In this document: piece after piece, positions 35,201-46,549 of the stretch
Position numbering within the stretch: position 1 is the stretch's first letter
Layout of the letters: each line of letters begins with the position of its first letter
Origin: Crotophaga sulcirostris
Lineage: Eukaryota > Chordata > Aves > Cuculiformes > Crotophagidae
Direction: 5' to 3'
Assembly (NCBI GenBank): GCA_013397455.1
Contig: VYZB01000095.1
Location: 455,809-519,808, forward strand
Length of the DNA: 64,000 bases
Position numbers and translations under genes: made by a program
The notes under the pieces: model-generated
The model's input: the letters and a program-made list of their open reading frames with translations, nothing else
What the model was told of the DNA's origin: nothing
The model's database searches: none

Positions 35201-38200
35201 ATGTGTGAAAAGTGTCCTTGATATCTCTGGCAGTTGGCAAGGGAATTCAGTGCTTTTTTCCTCACCTGAGATCAGATTCTGGTGAATAATAACCAAAACA
35301 CACCATTGCCATGATATTTATACAATAAGGCAATGTCTTAAGTTTGGTCTTAATAGGTACTCGTGGAAGAAAAGGCAGCATAACCTCTGGCATCTGAGTT
35401 GAGGGTCTCAGTGAGGAGGCCAGAAAATCAATGAAGATATATGAAGCAGTTTGTCATGTTTTAGACACAGCCCTTCTGGTTCAGCAAGTTGATGGCACAG
35501 GATGGTGTGTGTCCACTGGCATTTTCCCTATTATTACAGTTGCACAGATAAAGAATTGCTACAAGGATTTCCATGTTAAAAAGGTGCTTATCTGGTTCAA
35601 TCACTAAATTCGGTATAAAAGTGGGTTTTAACTAGAGAGTGGCTATGTAACAGAATAGAGCTAGGTTAGAATAATGGGATACTATTGAGGGATGTTTTGC
35701 TACATGTTGCTTCTGGTAAGACACAGTGTTATAGTAGGATAATACTGTAATATTGTGGAAAACAGGAAAATGAGGTGCGTATCTGCCAAGGGTTGTGCTT
35801 AATTCATGTACCTGACTTTTTTTTTTCCTCTCCCCTGATTGACTCAGAACCATTGTTGAAAATGATCCCTCAGTTACATCAAGAGACTGGTTTGAGCAGT
35901 ACCTTTAGCATTTCCATCTGCACCCGCACATATGTATGTGTTTTCCATCAATGAGAATTACATTTAGCCTCACTTGAGGAATTGTACAGAGAAGATGATG
36001 TGTGTGCTTAAGCCTAAGTTAACACCTTAAGTCCTCAGTTATGCAGAAAGAACCACGAATGATCCTTGGTAGAGTCAGAACTTTTATGAAAATGGAGGAT
36101 GAAGGGCATTTTGATCAGTTGCAGGGATTAAGGCTGAGGAACCAGTTTAATAAGGTGGGATTTTGACAACATAGGTCCTTCAGAGCCTCTGTCTTTCAAA
36201 GATATTCATGCTTCTAGAATTACAGCCCCTCTCCCTTCTCACAGATTGAGTTCTGCAGCACTTCTACAGTCTGTGAGGCCACAAGTTGAAGATTTAAAAT
36301 TATTTGAGGCAGGAGGTAAGAAGATACTTGCTTTTAAACAAGAATTATCGATCAATCCAAATTTAGCTTAAAAACACAATACAGCAAAACACCCAGAGAG
36401 CAGCAATATTTATGAGTTAAGAAAAATGATTTTTTGTGGCTATGACTGTAGCTCTGGTGTGGAAAAAAACTGATGGGGAGAGATGAGTGGTGCCAGTACC
36501 GTGAGCTGCAGAGACTGGCAGCAAGGATCCAAGAGAGCAGAGAGTGGACAGAGTGGTGTGGGGCTGACAAGTGTCACAGCTGCTTTTTGTGTGCTGCCAT
36601 CCAGCTTCAGCACTTTCTGATGTGGTTGCACTGCTTCTAGTTACAGAGGTAGCTGACTCAGGTATTTCCACAACACCCTTTTCTTTGGGATAGACATACC
36701 TAGCGTTTGTATGAGGAATCAGCAGTTTTACAGAAGCTTGTTTTATAGACTCTCAAGTACTGTGATAGGTTAATTTATTTCTGTCTAGTCAGGGGAATGA
36801 TATACACAAATCTTACTTCTGACTGAAACCAAATAAAACTCATTACTCCCCTATAGCATTTGTGGTTCTGACAGTGATTACAAGAAGCGTATCCATCAAA
36901 ATGAGAGCGTAACTCTAAAATCAGGTTATGATGAGGTCCTGCTCAGAATGGTAATGGTCTTCCAAATGAAATATAAATGCTGTGCGTCTGATTGTAAATA
37001 ACGGGGTAATAAGAGAGGTGACTCTTAAGGTACTCTCAATTTCACCTGGTTTTGAGAAAAGAGCGTATGAGATGCCTCTCTTATCTTTACTTTGCAGATG
37101 TAAAATATCACTTCGCTGTTACCATATCTATATTGTTGAAAGATGTGCTCTTAATGTATCATATTTTATGTGCATTTATAATAGTTGATGCTTCAGGTAC
37201 TATACTTAACATAATGTTTTATGTAACACATTTTTAAGCTACATACTTGCTCTTTATTTTGATTACATTTTCGATAAACTTGTTTATGAATAGTGATTTT
37301 TTTTTTTTGTAGTTAAGTTCCCAGATCTTATTTGATGTATGATTAATAGCACATATTCCACACTAGACTGCCCTATTGCTCATAATCTTGCTTATTTTGA
37401 TTAAATGTGGAGTCAAGATTTCTCGTTAAGCAAAGTTCTGTCTTTCTGAATTACAACCTGCTTAGCTGTATTCCTGTATCCTTTACCTCTTTGGAGGAAG
37501 CTCATATGTGACATAGTAAACAATGAGGATATTATCTGTAATCAGACACCTGTCCATCTCATTACAACTGTCCATTGTCATGTTTTTCATCCCTCATACA
37601 CAAACTGTTGGCACTGCAATGCAATGCAAAACACCCAGACTGTAATGAGAATTAACCCTTTTGGGGAAGGCATGCTAGCTGATCAAAACACTGAGCTTTG
37701 GAAATTTCCATAAACATAAAACCACAGAGGAAATAATGTACTTGCACATGCAAGGTGTCTTTGGAAATGAAGGTTAATGTGGTTTGTGCTTTAGTGTTTA
37801 ATAAAGTTGTCATCGTGGTCACTGTACGCACAAATGGATCATTGCCTGTATTAGCCTATGTTTTGTATGTTTTGGTTTTTTTTTAAATTATTTACTGAAG
37901 GAGATACAGCAATTTTAACCCAACCACTTTTATTGTTCGTAGTAGGGGTTTGTATATATAAACCTGGGATGTTTCTGCAACATTATATTTCCAGTCCTGT
38001 TGTGGACCCAATGATGTGAGGTATTCAGCAACTAATATTCCCGTTTGAGTTGAAGGGCTGGGTATAGTTTTTATAGTTAAACATAAAGTAATTGTGTTTT
38101 TCTTACTGAAAAGTGTTTGTTTTGGATTGTGCCATCTTGAAATACAAAGACAATTTTAATAACGTGGTTTGTTCCAAATGAGCACCATGACTAAAGCTAA

Positions 38201-39250
38201 TGTATCAAGGCTTCTGCAAATGCATCTTCTCCTTCTACCTGGCAGCGTTCTCTGTCTGGAATTGAAATATATATATTTTTTACATGAACTGGGGTTTGCG
38301 GATATCTATAAACCCTGTCAGTATTCTTGCAGATGTGCACAGGTCCTGTATAGTGTGTCTGAAATGTGTTGTATGTGCTGCACATCTTGTGTATTATGTG
38401 TCTGTGTAGAAAAAACCTGAACAGTATTAGGGTGGCTCTGCTGGATAATTGTTTGCCTTTAGAATTTCTACAAACCTGAACTGTATTCTGGTTGATCATC
38501 CTCTGGTATTTGATGCTTTCCAGAAGTGTGGTGCACTACAGTTTCATGCACTGCAACAGAACAACTATTACACAGCTTTGCCTCATTGAATGCAGTAGGT
38601 GCAACTAAGATCGTAAATCTCCTAGGTGACAAAACATAAAATCTACATGGAAGGTCTAATCTATCCTCTTCTGATTGATAAAAAAGGAAGGGTCGCTAGT
38701 GGGTAGTAAATTAAGATGCAGCATAAAAGTTTTACCTGGAGGTGCTAAATCATCTGACCATATCAGGCTCATAGGACTGTCTTTGGTAATAACTACAGTG
38801 TGGATTATCTGCCATCGGGCCAGGAAAGAGCAGAAGGGAAGGTCAGCATTAGCCTTTCCTGTGTAAATAACAGCTTTTGCAGATCTTCGTGGATTGCTTT
38901 TGTCGCTTTTGTGATTACACAGCTTTTCATCAGGATATTATCAAAACCTTGGGTAGGACAGCGGTGTTGCATGCCTTTAGCAGCAAAGCAGGGTAGGAGA
39001 TGAGTGGGCAAAGAAAGACTTTCTTCATTTCGGAGGGGCAGGGTGTTTTTTGTTTAGAATTCCTAAATACATAAAGAAAATCACTGAGCTCCATAAATGG
39101 ATAGTTCACACATAGATCTGAGCCTTTGTGGTAAAGGCTATGCTGAACTCTCTGCTGGATGTCTTCTGATTAATGCATAAATAGTTTTTTAAGTTTTCTC
39201 TAATTTTGGTTGCGGAAATATGTGACAGTGTCAATGTCCAGTAGGTTTGT
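32245..39250. other. Long non-coding stretch
   Basis: About 7 kb without a recognisable gene or transposon. It holds short simple runs: AATAATAATAATT near 33646, a T-run near 33818-33828, and a T-run at 37298-37309 that precedes GTAG but only frames with stops. The open frames of 60-103 codons are shadows without domains. Confidence 0.55.
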
Positions 39251-39252
39251 CC

Positions 39253-39316
39253 CCCTCCACTATAACCAGTATCACAAGGCAAGTCCCTCCACTATAACCA
39301 GTATCACAAGGCAAGT
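39253..39316. repeat. Perfect 32-bp tandem duplication
   Basis: Unit 1 (39253-39284) and unit 2 (39285-39316) are identical over all 32 bases. They begin CCCTCCACTATAACC and end CACAAGGCAAGT. The absence of any mismatch implies a recent duplication, or an assembly or replication-slippage product. It is a likely length polymorphism. Confidence 0.9.
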
Positions 39317-39319
39317 CTC

Positions 39320-42300
39320 TGAGCTCTTGCTATGCGTGTAAATGCACAGGTGCCTGTGCACACAACACTGTTAACGGTTGCAAGCCTGACTCAGTAGATT
39401 TTGTTTATACTACTTCGTCTTCACTTTAAAATGGAGTTGTAGCCTTTGCCCTTGCAATTGTATTGAAATCCTCCCTGCAACAGACCATTCCCTGCTGAGC
39501 CCTGGCTTCGTACATGAAAGTAAAGCAGGTGGTGAGCATGCTGTGACTTGGAGGATTTAGGCAAAGGAGGGATTATCTATTTCATTCAAATTTTAAGCTC
39601 TTCCCTTCTCTTCCTTCAGAAGCTGGAAAGATCAGACAGAATCTAAAACTAAAATCTTAGTGTGTGGCTGAAAATCTCTACTTTACCTCAGCAAAGTGTT
39701 AGTTTTTTTGGGGTATTTTACAAAGGACTTTGTTAAACCCAGAAATTCAACTTTAAGATTACGGATGAAGAACCCTGTTCTTTGTAAAACAAATAAATGT
39801 ATACAGGAGTTTGGTTGTTACATAAAGGCCCACTGTTTTGGGATGCAATTACACTATAGCAATTAAGGAGGAGTAATCCAGGCATCTTCCAAAATCTGAT
39901 ATGGAATGACCTATGCAGAATAAAAGATCTCTTCTGCATGCTATTGCTTTAACCTGTGCAGCTTCTTTTAGTTTCAATGGGAGTCAAGACTCTTCCAAGT
40001 TTGCCCCTACTTGCTGAGTTAATTTAGGCCTCTATCCAACCTGTGAAGAGAAAGTGTTGTACTGTAGGAGAGGCAGGTAACCTGGAAATGTACGACTGGA
40101 TACTGTGTTAGAGAACAGCACTGCTGAGAAGAGGTGGTAGGTTCTCTTCAGTCCTCACAACAGACAAAATATTACAGTTTTGGTGTGCATTGAAGTTTTC
40201 AAGGTAACTTTTGCAAGTTATTTTAATTAACTGTGGAACAGTGGATCAAATACACTGTCAGGCCTTTTGACTAATTTACCTGCTGAAGGAAAGAAGGCAA
40301 GAAATTGTGGAACAGCTGGACTTCATCCCATATTCTGACTCTTCCAAGCTCCAAAATAACGTGAATAACCAATACTGGCTTGAGAGTATGAAATGAAACT
40401 CTGGACCAGAATTTTACAATAGAGGGAACCACTGCAGCCGTGCACGATGTCACAGTTTTCTGTGAGGTTGTGTGAGTTGTTGCTCATGGTGAGGAATCAG
40501 GCAGCCAGCTGCTTTTTATGAGCATTATTGTTGCTGCAAATAGGAAATAAAAATGAGCTGCTTTCTGTGCTAATCAGTGAGGTGAGAGCTGTTGGAGCTC
40601 TGCCTGGGAGATGTCAAGGATGGAGCAAAAAAGTTGTCCTCCAGGGGCTGCAGCTTGGGCTGCATCCAAACAGACTAAAGTGAGACATAAACATAGTTTG
40701 TCAAAAGTATGGCTAGGGTTCTTGTGCACAAATCTTAACTTAATTTGAGGTTGGCAACAGTCTACCAGCAGGAGGGTTTCACTTGGGATCAATATGAAAA
40801 GTTCAAATTGCTTTGGGGGCTTTTTGTTGTAGAGGAAGTAAAAGCTGTGTCTGTAACTTCAACGAAGTTGTCTGCTTGAAAAGTCTTGTGGCAGAAAAGA
40901 AAATTGGAGAAAAGGCGATTGTTTTCTATAGACAAAGCAGTGTGTTTGGAGTTTCATTTTTTTCAGACATTTCTGCTATCAAATTTTGTTACAAGTTATA
41001 ACAGTTTGAAATTAGTATTTCCTTGCAAGTGTGCTTCTGTAGAAAGGGAGGGTGAGAGGTGTGAGAGTGAAATTGCTTCAGTACCCAATACCATCTCCTC
41101 CCCTTCTTAGCCTCCTTCATTCCTCAGTTTGTTTTAGGAAGGGGAGATGCCTTGTGTCAGCCAATTTGTGGTGTTCCACAAGGGTAAAGACATGAGCACA
41201 TAAAAAAATAACCAGTTGGTACCAGGTCAGGATGGATGATCATATGCCTTCATGTTACCATTTTTCCTGAAAAACAACAGCAGTCAAAGTGAGATTGTCT
41301 GTGGCACATTTATTCATCTGTGGCATCGAATTGAATCCTGGCCTTCTGATGCCTCTCCGTTACCCAGAGGCAGCCTGGTGTTTTGGATCAGACACAAAGT
41401 AGCCAGGGCAAGTATTTTTCAAGCACTGGGAGCTGAAAGGCTCTTTGCTCTCCTTTGACAGTTGAGCTGATCCCGCCAGGGAGGCTTGCAGGGCTGTGAA
41501 GGGGGTGGGCTGCTCTAGGGCTGACTGGCTGACGTTAACACCCAGAGCTCTCTTTTGCTTTGCTTTCCGGTTTAAATAGACTGGTATTAGTGTTAGAGCT
41601 GTGTTCTGTGCCTTCTAGCACTATTACAATGAATGATTTGTCAGCATTTTCAGGAAAAGGCGTTAATTTCAGGCAGTTAAAACTCAGCAATAAAAACTTG
41701 CTTCAAGCAGGAATATGAAATACAAGTGCTTAGTAGTGGTGTTAATATTTATGTGCAATCTTTCATAACAATGGCTTAGCAATTTAAAAGTGATTTCAGC
41801 TTAGCTCTCTTCTCTGACTGCGCTTCAGAAGGTTGCTTTTCTTACTGGCTATACAGGCACCAAATATGTTCTGTGCTAAGGATGACAATTTATCTACAGG
41901 GGACAATCATTTCTGAGTCAGCTGAGAATTCAAAATTATAGATACCAACAATCGTAGCAATAACTAACAACTCTGTGTTAAAACTTCTTACAGCTTTCAT
42001 CACCACAGTGTTTCCCCATTGTGACTGAAAGGATCCTTTGGGAGGGGAAAAAAGCAAAAAACACAAACACATGCTGCATGCAATAAATCTCTTGCTCTTC
42101 CTTTTTTTACTTCACTAAGAAGTTTGGCTGAGACTTCCGATGCATTTGCTTTTTTCGGGAGTTTGCCAAAGGTTTCTCTACTTACTCTTTAGTTTGCATT
42201 ACATTCTTCAAGTTGTAATGCTGATTTGGTGTCTTTTCATGTCAAAAGTCTGGTATTTTTCCAGTATTTTTAAGAAGAAAATGGCATCAGTCAATCTTTA

Positions 42301-44575
42301 AGAGGGTCTTACATTGTCAAGGACTATAAATTGCATAGAGGTTTGTTGGGCAGAACCTCAGCTGTTCTCCAGTATGGCTATCTCAGCTTAAGCCAGCAAA
42401 GGATCTGCATAGAAGATGCTTTCTCCAGCCAAGAATATCTTACAAGCATAAGGAAACTTTCAAGTCATGACCGTTACTTCATATTAACATTGTTAGTAGT
42501 ACCTGAATTTCAAGTACAGTAAGATTTGGATGAGAGAATATTTAGTTATTCCTTATAGTACTGCTATGGTCAAAACTGAGACCTGTGATGCAGGGTAACA
42601 TGTATTAGAGAAAGAGCTTAGCTCATGATTAGTGTTACTGACCAGTTGCAGTCAATGGATATTTTAAGATTTTCAAGCTGTGATGTAGCAGTCTATTTCC
42701 AGTCGCCCAGAACCAAGGATTCTCTGGCTGAGTTTGAGCAACAGTCTCCTTTTGAGCTCTCAAGGTGAGAACGCTGAATAAGAACACACTGCTTATGATC
42801 TGCTTTGCCTGGGTCATCTGGTAATGCTTCCAGTGGTGGCAGCAGCACTGAACAAAACTTGTTGTTCATCTCTCTGAAGTCTGGAGGGTTAATACAGTTT
42901 ATGAGAAGTCAGGTGGTGTTTCTTGACAAAACTTCCCATCATAGCTTCCAGTTCTGCAGATGACTATTTGTGATAACCTCAGAACTGCACAGGAATCTGC
43001 TTTTGTCGTCCCGTGTCTTCTGGTGGCTTCTGAAAAGTCGCACACACCAAAGGTAGCTGTTCAGGTTTTGATGAGATCAGCTGTACAGATAAAGATCTGT
43101 CTACAGCTACCTCTACCAAATTTGGAGTTGGCAAAATATCTTGCAACTCTGTCTCTTACACTTTTTTTTTTTTCTGAATTGCTTGGCACATTCCTTTCTC
43201 TTTACCCTTTTCATGTAGTAAATCTTGCTTTTGCTGACAGCCCTGGTAATTGCCTTATGTAGAATGAGAGTCTTCCATTTTCTTTCTCTGTTTTATAGTA
43301 TGCAACCTTCCACAGCTAAGTTTAAAAGGACAGAAAAATTCATGGTGTTTGCAGTAAGAGCATGTTTTATGCTTGCCTGCTGCTAAAGCGAAGAGAATAC
43401 TGCCCTGATATGGAAATGTCAGGGGCGCAGGCCTGTATCTAAGGCAGTAAATGTTTCTTTTATTTCTTATTCCACTTTATGGTGGTTGCTATTAATTTTA
43501 AACTCTTCTTGGCATTTGCAGCAATAAAAAGGGTAAAATCCCGAGGCTTTGTTCTGCTTGTAAACCAAGCCTTCAAACGTCAAATGAGACTTCAGTACGT
43601 CCTGCTTTCAGAGATACCTGGGAACTCTTACAAATGTATGTAAGCATTGGGACACGACTGCCTTCAGGCTGAAGGTGTCATCTGTTTCTATATGAGCTCA
43701 TACAGTGCATGCCCAGTGTTGGTGAATAGAGGCAAATGTGTAAAATCATTATATATAAAAAATATTCTGTATTTTCCAAACTAATGATAGTGGCCAACTG
43801 TGGCTGTTAGTTTGGTTTTTTTAACTATAGCCCCCTGTGATGTGCAGCAGCTAAAGAATGTGTCTATGGCTACAGCCCCCAGTGCTTTTTTATAAGCCAG
43901 TGCAGGATGTGCCTTCAGTGTGCAACCTGGGCTGGGAAGGGGCTATGCTTTGCGTCTTGTGATGTGCAGCATCCCAGTTCCCGCACTTAGGCCAGAGCTC
44001 TAGACTCTCTGTGTTGAGAGATGCAGTGCCATAAGGTTCAGCTCCAGTCACTCTGTTTTGTGATGAATCATTTTAAACTTGGTCTGACTTTTACAGAGCA
44101 ACCTCAGAGCACTCAGGGAAAATAATTACATGCTTGCTGCTCTTGATCTTATGGATTGATTTGTGTATGTCAGGATTCCAAAGACTTTACAATTTGAGCT
44201 AAAATTAAGGAATACGTGATGCTTGGCAGTGGTATATAGGGTTGGAAAGATAAATGCAATTGTATTTAACTTCTAGACGAATTTCTACAGCCTTTGATTT
44301 AATCACTGGAGTATTGACAGAAAGGTTTGGCCCCGTACTTCTCCGTTTAGCTGTGCTATTTGCTTACTAGACTGGAACAGCAAACAGCAGGTATTGTCAT
44401 GTTAGTGAAAGGCATCCCACAGCAAGTTCTGTCCTGGCATGCAGTCTGAACAATGAAGAAATAACAATTCCTTGCTTGACCAAAGACTGTTCATGAAATT
44501 TGGCTCACTGGAATGCGAATGGCTCTGTATTCATTTCTTGTGAGTATGTGATAGACTGTGTTATTTTGTCTGTGA
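39320..44575. other. Non-coding stretch
   Basis: No gene or repeat family recognised. Small T-runs occur (for example 43161-43174). The bases at 43.8-44.0 kb repeat the word TGTGATGTGCAGCA twice, about 125 bases apart. Open frames do not exceed 100 codons. Confidence 0.55.
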
Positions 44576-44579
44576 GAAT

Positions 44580-44606
44580 GTGTACCAAGCTCAGGGCTTG
44601 GTACAC
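44580..44606. repeat. Perfect 11-bp hairpin with 5-base loop
   Basis: GTGTACCAAGC (44580-44590) and GCTTGGTACAC (44596-44606) are exact reverse complements around TCAGG. One G-T wobble and one further A-T pair could extend the stem outward. It is a compact dyad with no recognised parent repeat. Confidence 0.7.
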
Positions 44607-44609
44607 GTG

Positions 44610-45380
44610 AGCGCACACTAACCTGCATTGTAGGCACAGTTTTAAATGCTGACACTGTCCAAAGAATGCTGCCCTCGGAAACTGTGAGTGAGACCCAGTT
44701 TTGTGTTGTTCATCCTCTACTATTGTATTAATTTCAACCCTGTAAATAAATATTTGCTATATAATTATGTAGCACTGATGAATGCGATTTTACTGTTTTC
44801 AGGAGGTCTTTGGTCAAGATGCTGCTGTATTATGTCTTGGGGGGAGAGAAGTGGAACATTCCTCTTTCTGAAGTGATAGTTCCATTCTGTTGTATATAAA
44901 TAAACAAAGAAATACTCATCTTCTTTCTGATATTATACCAAAGAGGATTTATATGTGAAATAAATCTTCGTAAATCTTTTCAAGGGTGCCTAAATTATTC
45001 ACGTTGGTTTAGTTTGGTTTGCATGCCATATTGCTCTCTTCTGTTAAACAGTTTATACACCACCCAGATTTTCACATTAATCACTGCAGTATGTGCTCAG
45101 TTATCCCAGCAGAAGAGCCATCTATTACATTTCAGTAGCCACAGCCAAATGATCTAATTTTTCTGTTGGTTGTTTTATCCAATGGTTCATAAACCCATGG
45201 CTGTTACTACTCTAGCAAAGATAAGTTTTATTGTATCGCACTGCTGAATTTGTCATTTTCTCCTCTCCTTTCTTAGCAGAAATCATGACTAAAATGGGAA
45301 TTTGTTCATGAATTTAAAATTTGTAAATAATAGACTACCAAAGCTGGCTTGATTAAAGCAGATATGATTACCCTTTGTTT
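44610..45380. other. Non-coding stretch
   Basis: AT-rich sequence without a gene. The text switches abruptly to almost pure pyrimidine at about 45.38 kb. Confidence 0.55.
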
Positions 45381-45381
45381 T

Positions 45382-46548
45382 CAGCCTCCCCTTTTTTTCT
45401 GGCCTCCCTCCTACTTCGTGGCCTCCACTCCCAGTTTCTCACCCCTTTTTTGCCTCCCACCCCTTTTTTGATGTTCACTTTTTTCCGTTGTCCTGTTGGT
45501 CTCCCATTGTCCTGTTGGCCTCAACTCCATTGTGGTCCTCCAACCCTCCTGTTGGCCTCAACTCTTTCCTGAGCTTCCCACCCCACTTTCAGACTTCTCT
45601 ACCCCCTTTTCAACCTCAACCTTTCTGTGAGCCTCACACCTCTCTCTCAGCCTCACACACCTTTCTCATCATCATTTCTCTCTGTGGCTTCCCACTCCCT
45701 GGTTGGCTGGAAAAGTTCCGTGAACCTCCCGCCTCTCTGTTGCTTTCCACTCACCCCTGGCCTTGTACACCTCACTTGCCCTCAGTTCTTTCCGTGACCT
45801 CCCAGTCCCCTTGTTGGCCTCAACCCACCAATGGGCCTCCCTCCCCTCTTTTGGCCTCAAGTCTTGGTCCCCCACCCCTTTCTTGACCTCAAATATGTCC
45901 TGGGACTCCCACCCTTCTGTTGGCCTCAACCTTTCCCTTGGCTTTTCACAGCTCTCTTGGTCTCCCACTCCTTTTTCAGTCTCAGTTCTCTCGTGTGCTT
46001 TCCACTCCCTTCTCATCTTCCCACCCCTCTCTCAGCTGCTGACTCTTATCTCTGCCTCAGCTCTCCCCTGGGCCTCCCACCCATCTTGGTCTCTTGCCTG
46101 TCTTTCAGCCTCCCCTCTCTCCTGGGCGTCCCACTCCTCTCTTGGTCTGCTACTCCTCTTTTGGTCTAAACTCTCTTGGGTCTCCCACCTTATTTTTTTT
46201 TTGCCTCAACTTCCCCACTTTGTCAGCCTCAGCTTCCACCCGCCTGAGTTCTACTCTCCTGTTGTCATCTCCGTCCTGCTTTTGCCTCCCAGTATTTTTG
46301 GCCTTCCACCCCCCTGCCTCTTTAACTTCTGCCCCCCTTTTCCAGCCCTTTACAGCCTCAACTCCTCTCTTTATCCCCAGTTTCTTTGGCCAGCCACCAT
46401 TTTTGGTCTCTGTTTTTTTTTTTGTTTCACATGCTTTTCCAGCCTTCAGTCTGTCTTGGGTCTCCTGTTGTGTTTCAATCTTCTTCTGTTTTTGGTCTTT
46501 CTCTTTTTCAGTCTCTACTTTGTACCTCCCACTCCTTTAGGTCCCTAC
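45382..46548. repeat. Degenerate pyrimidine-rich tandem repeat (minisatellite-like)
   Basis: About 1.17 kb is built from diverged copies of two alternating half-units of roughly 18-19 bases. One is close to GGCCTCCCACCCCTCTCTT and the other to GGCCTCAACTCTCTCCTG. The + strand is overwhelmingly C and T, with G almost only in GGCCTC or TTGG junctions. Copies are least diverged around 45.49-46.17 kb and decay into poly-T-rich text towards 46.5 kb. Because pyrimidine-rich DNA cannot form TAA, TAG or TGA, several frames stay open (266, 148, 132, 112 codons on +, and 114 on -). These are artefacts, not genes. The tract could form triplex or purine-strand structures. Confidence 0.85.
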
Positions 46549-46549
46549 T

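Noticed and set aside
45672..46016. 114-codon minus-strand frame with repeated Glu/Lys/Arg motifs
   Set aside because: Its periodicity mirrors the minisatellite unit. It has no initiation or splice context and the purine-rich strand explains the charge.
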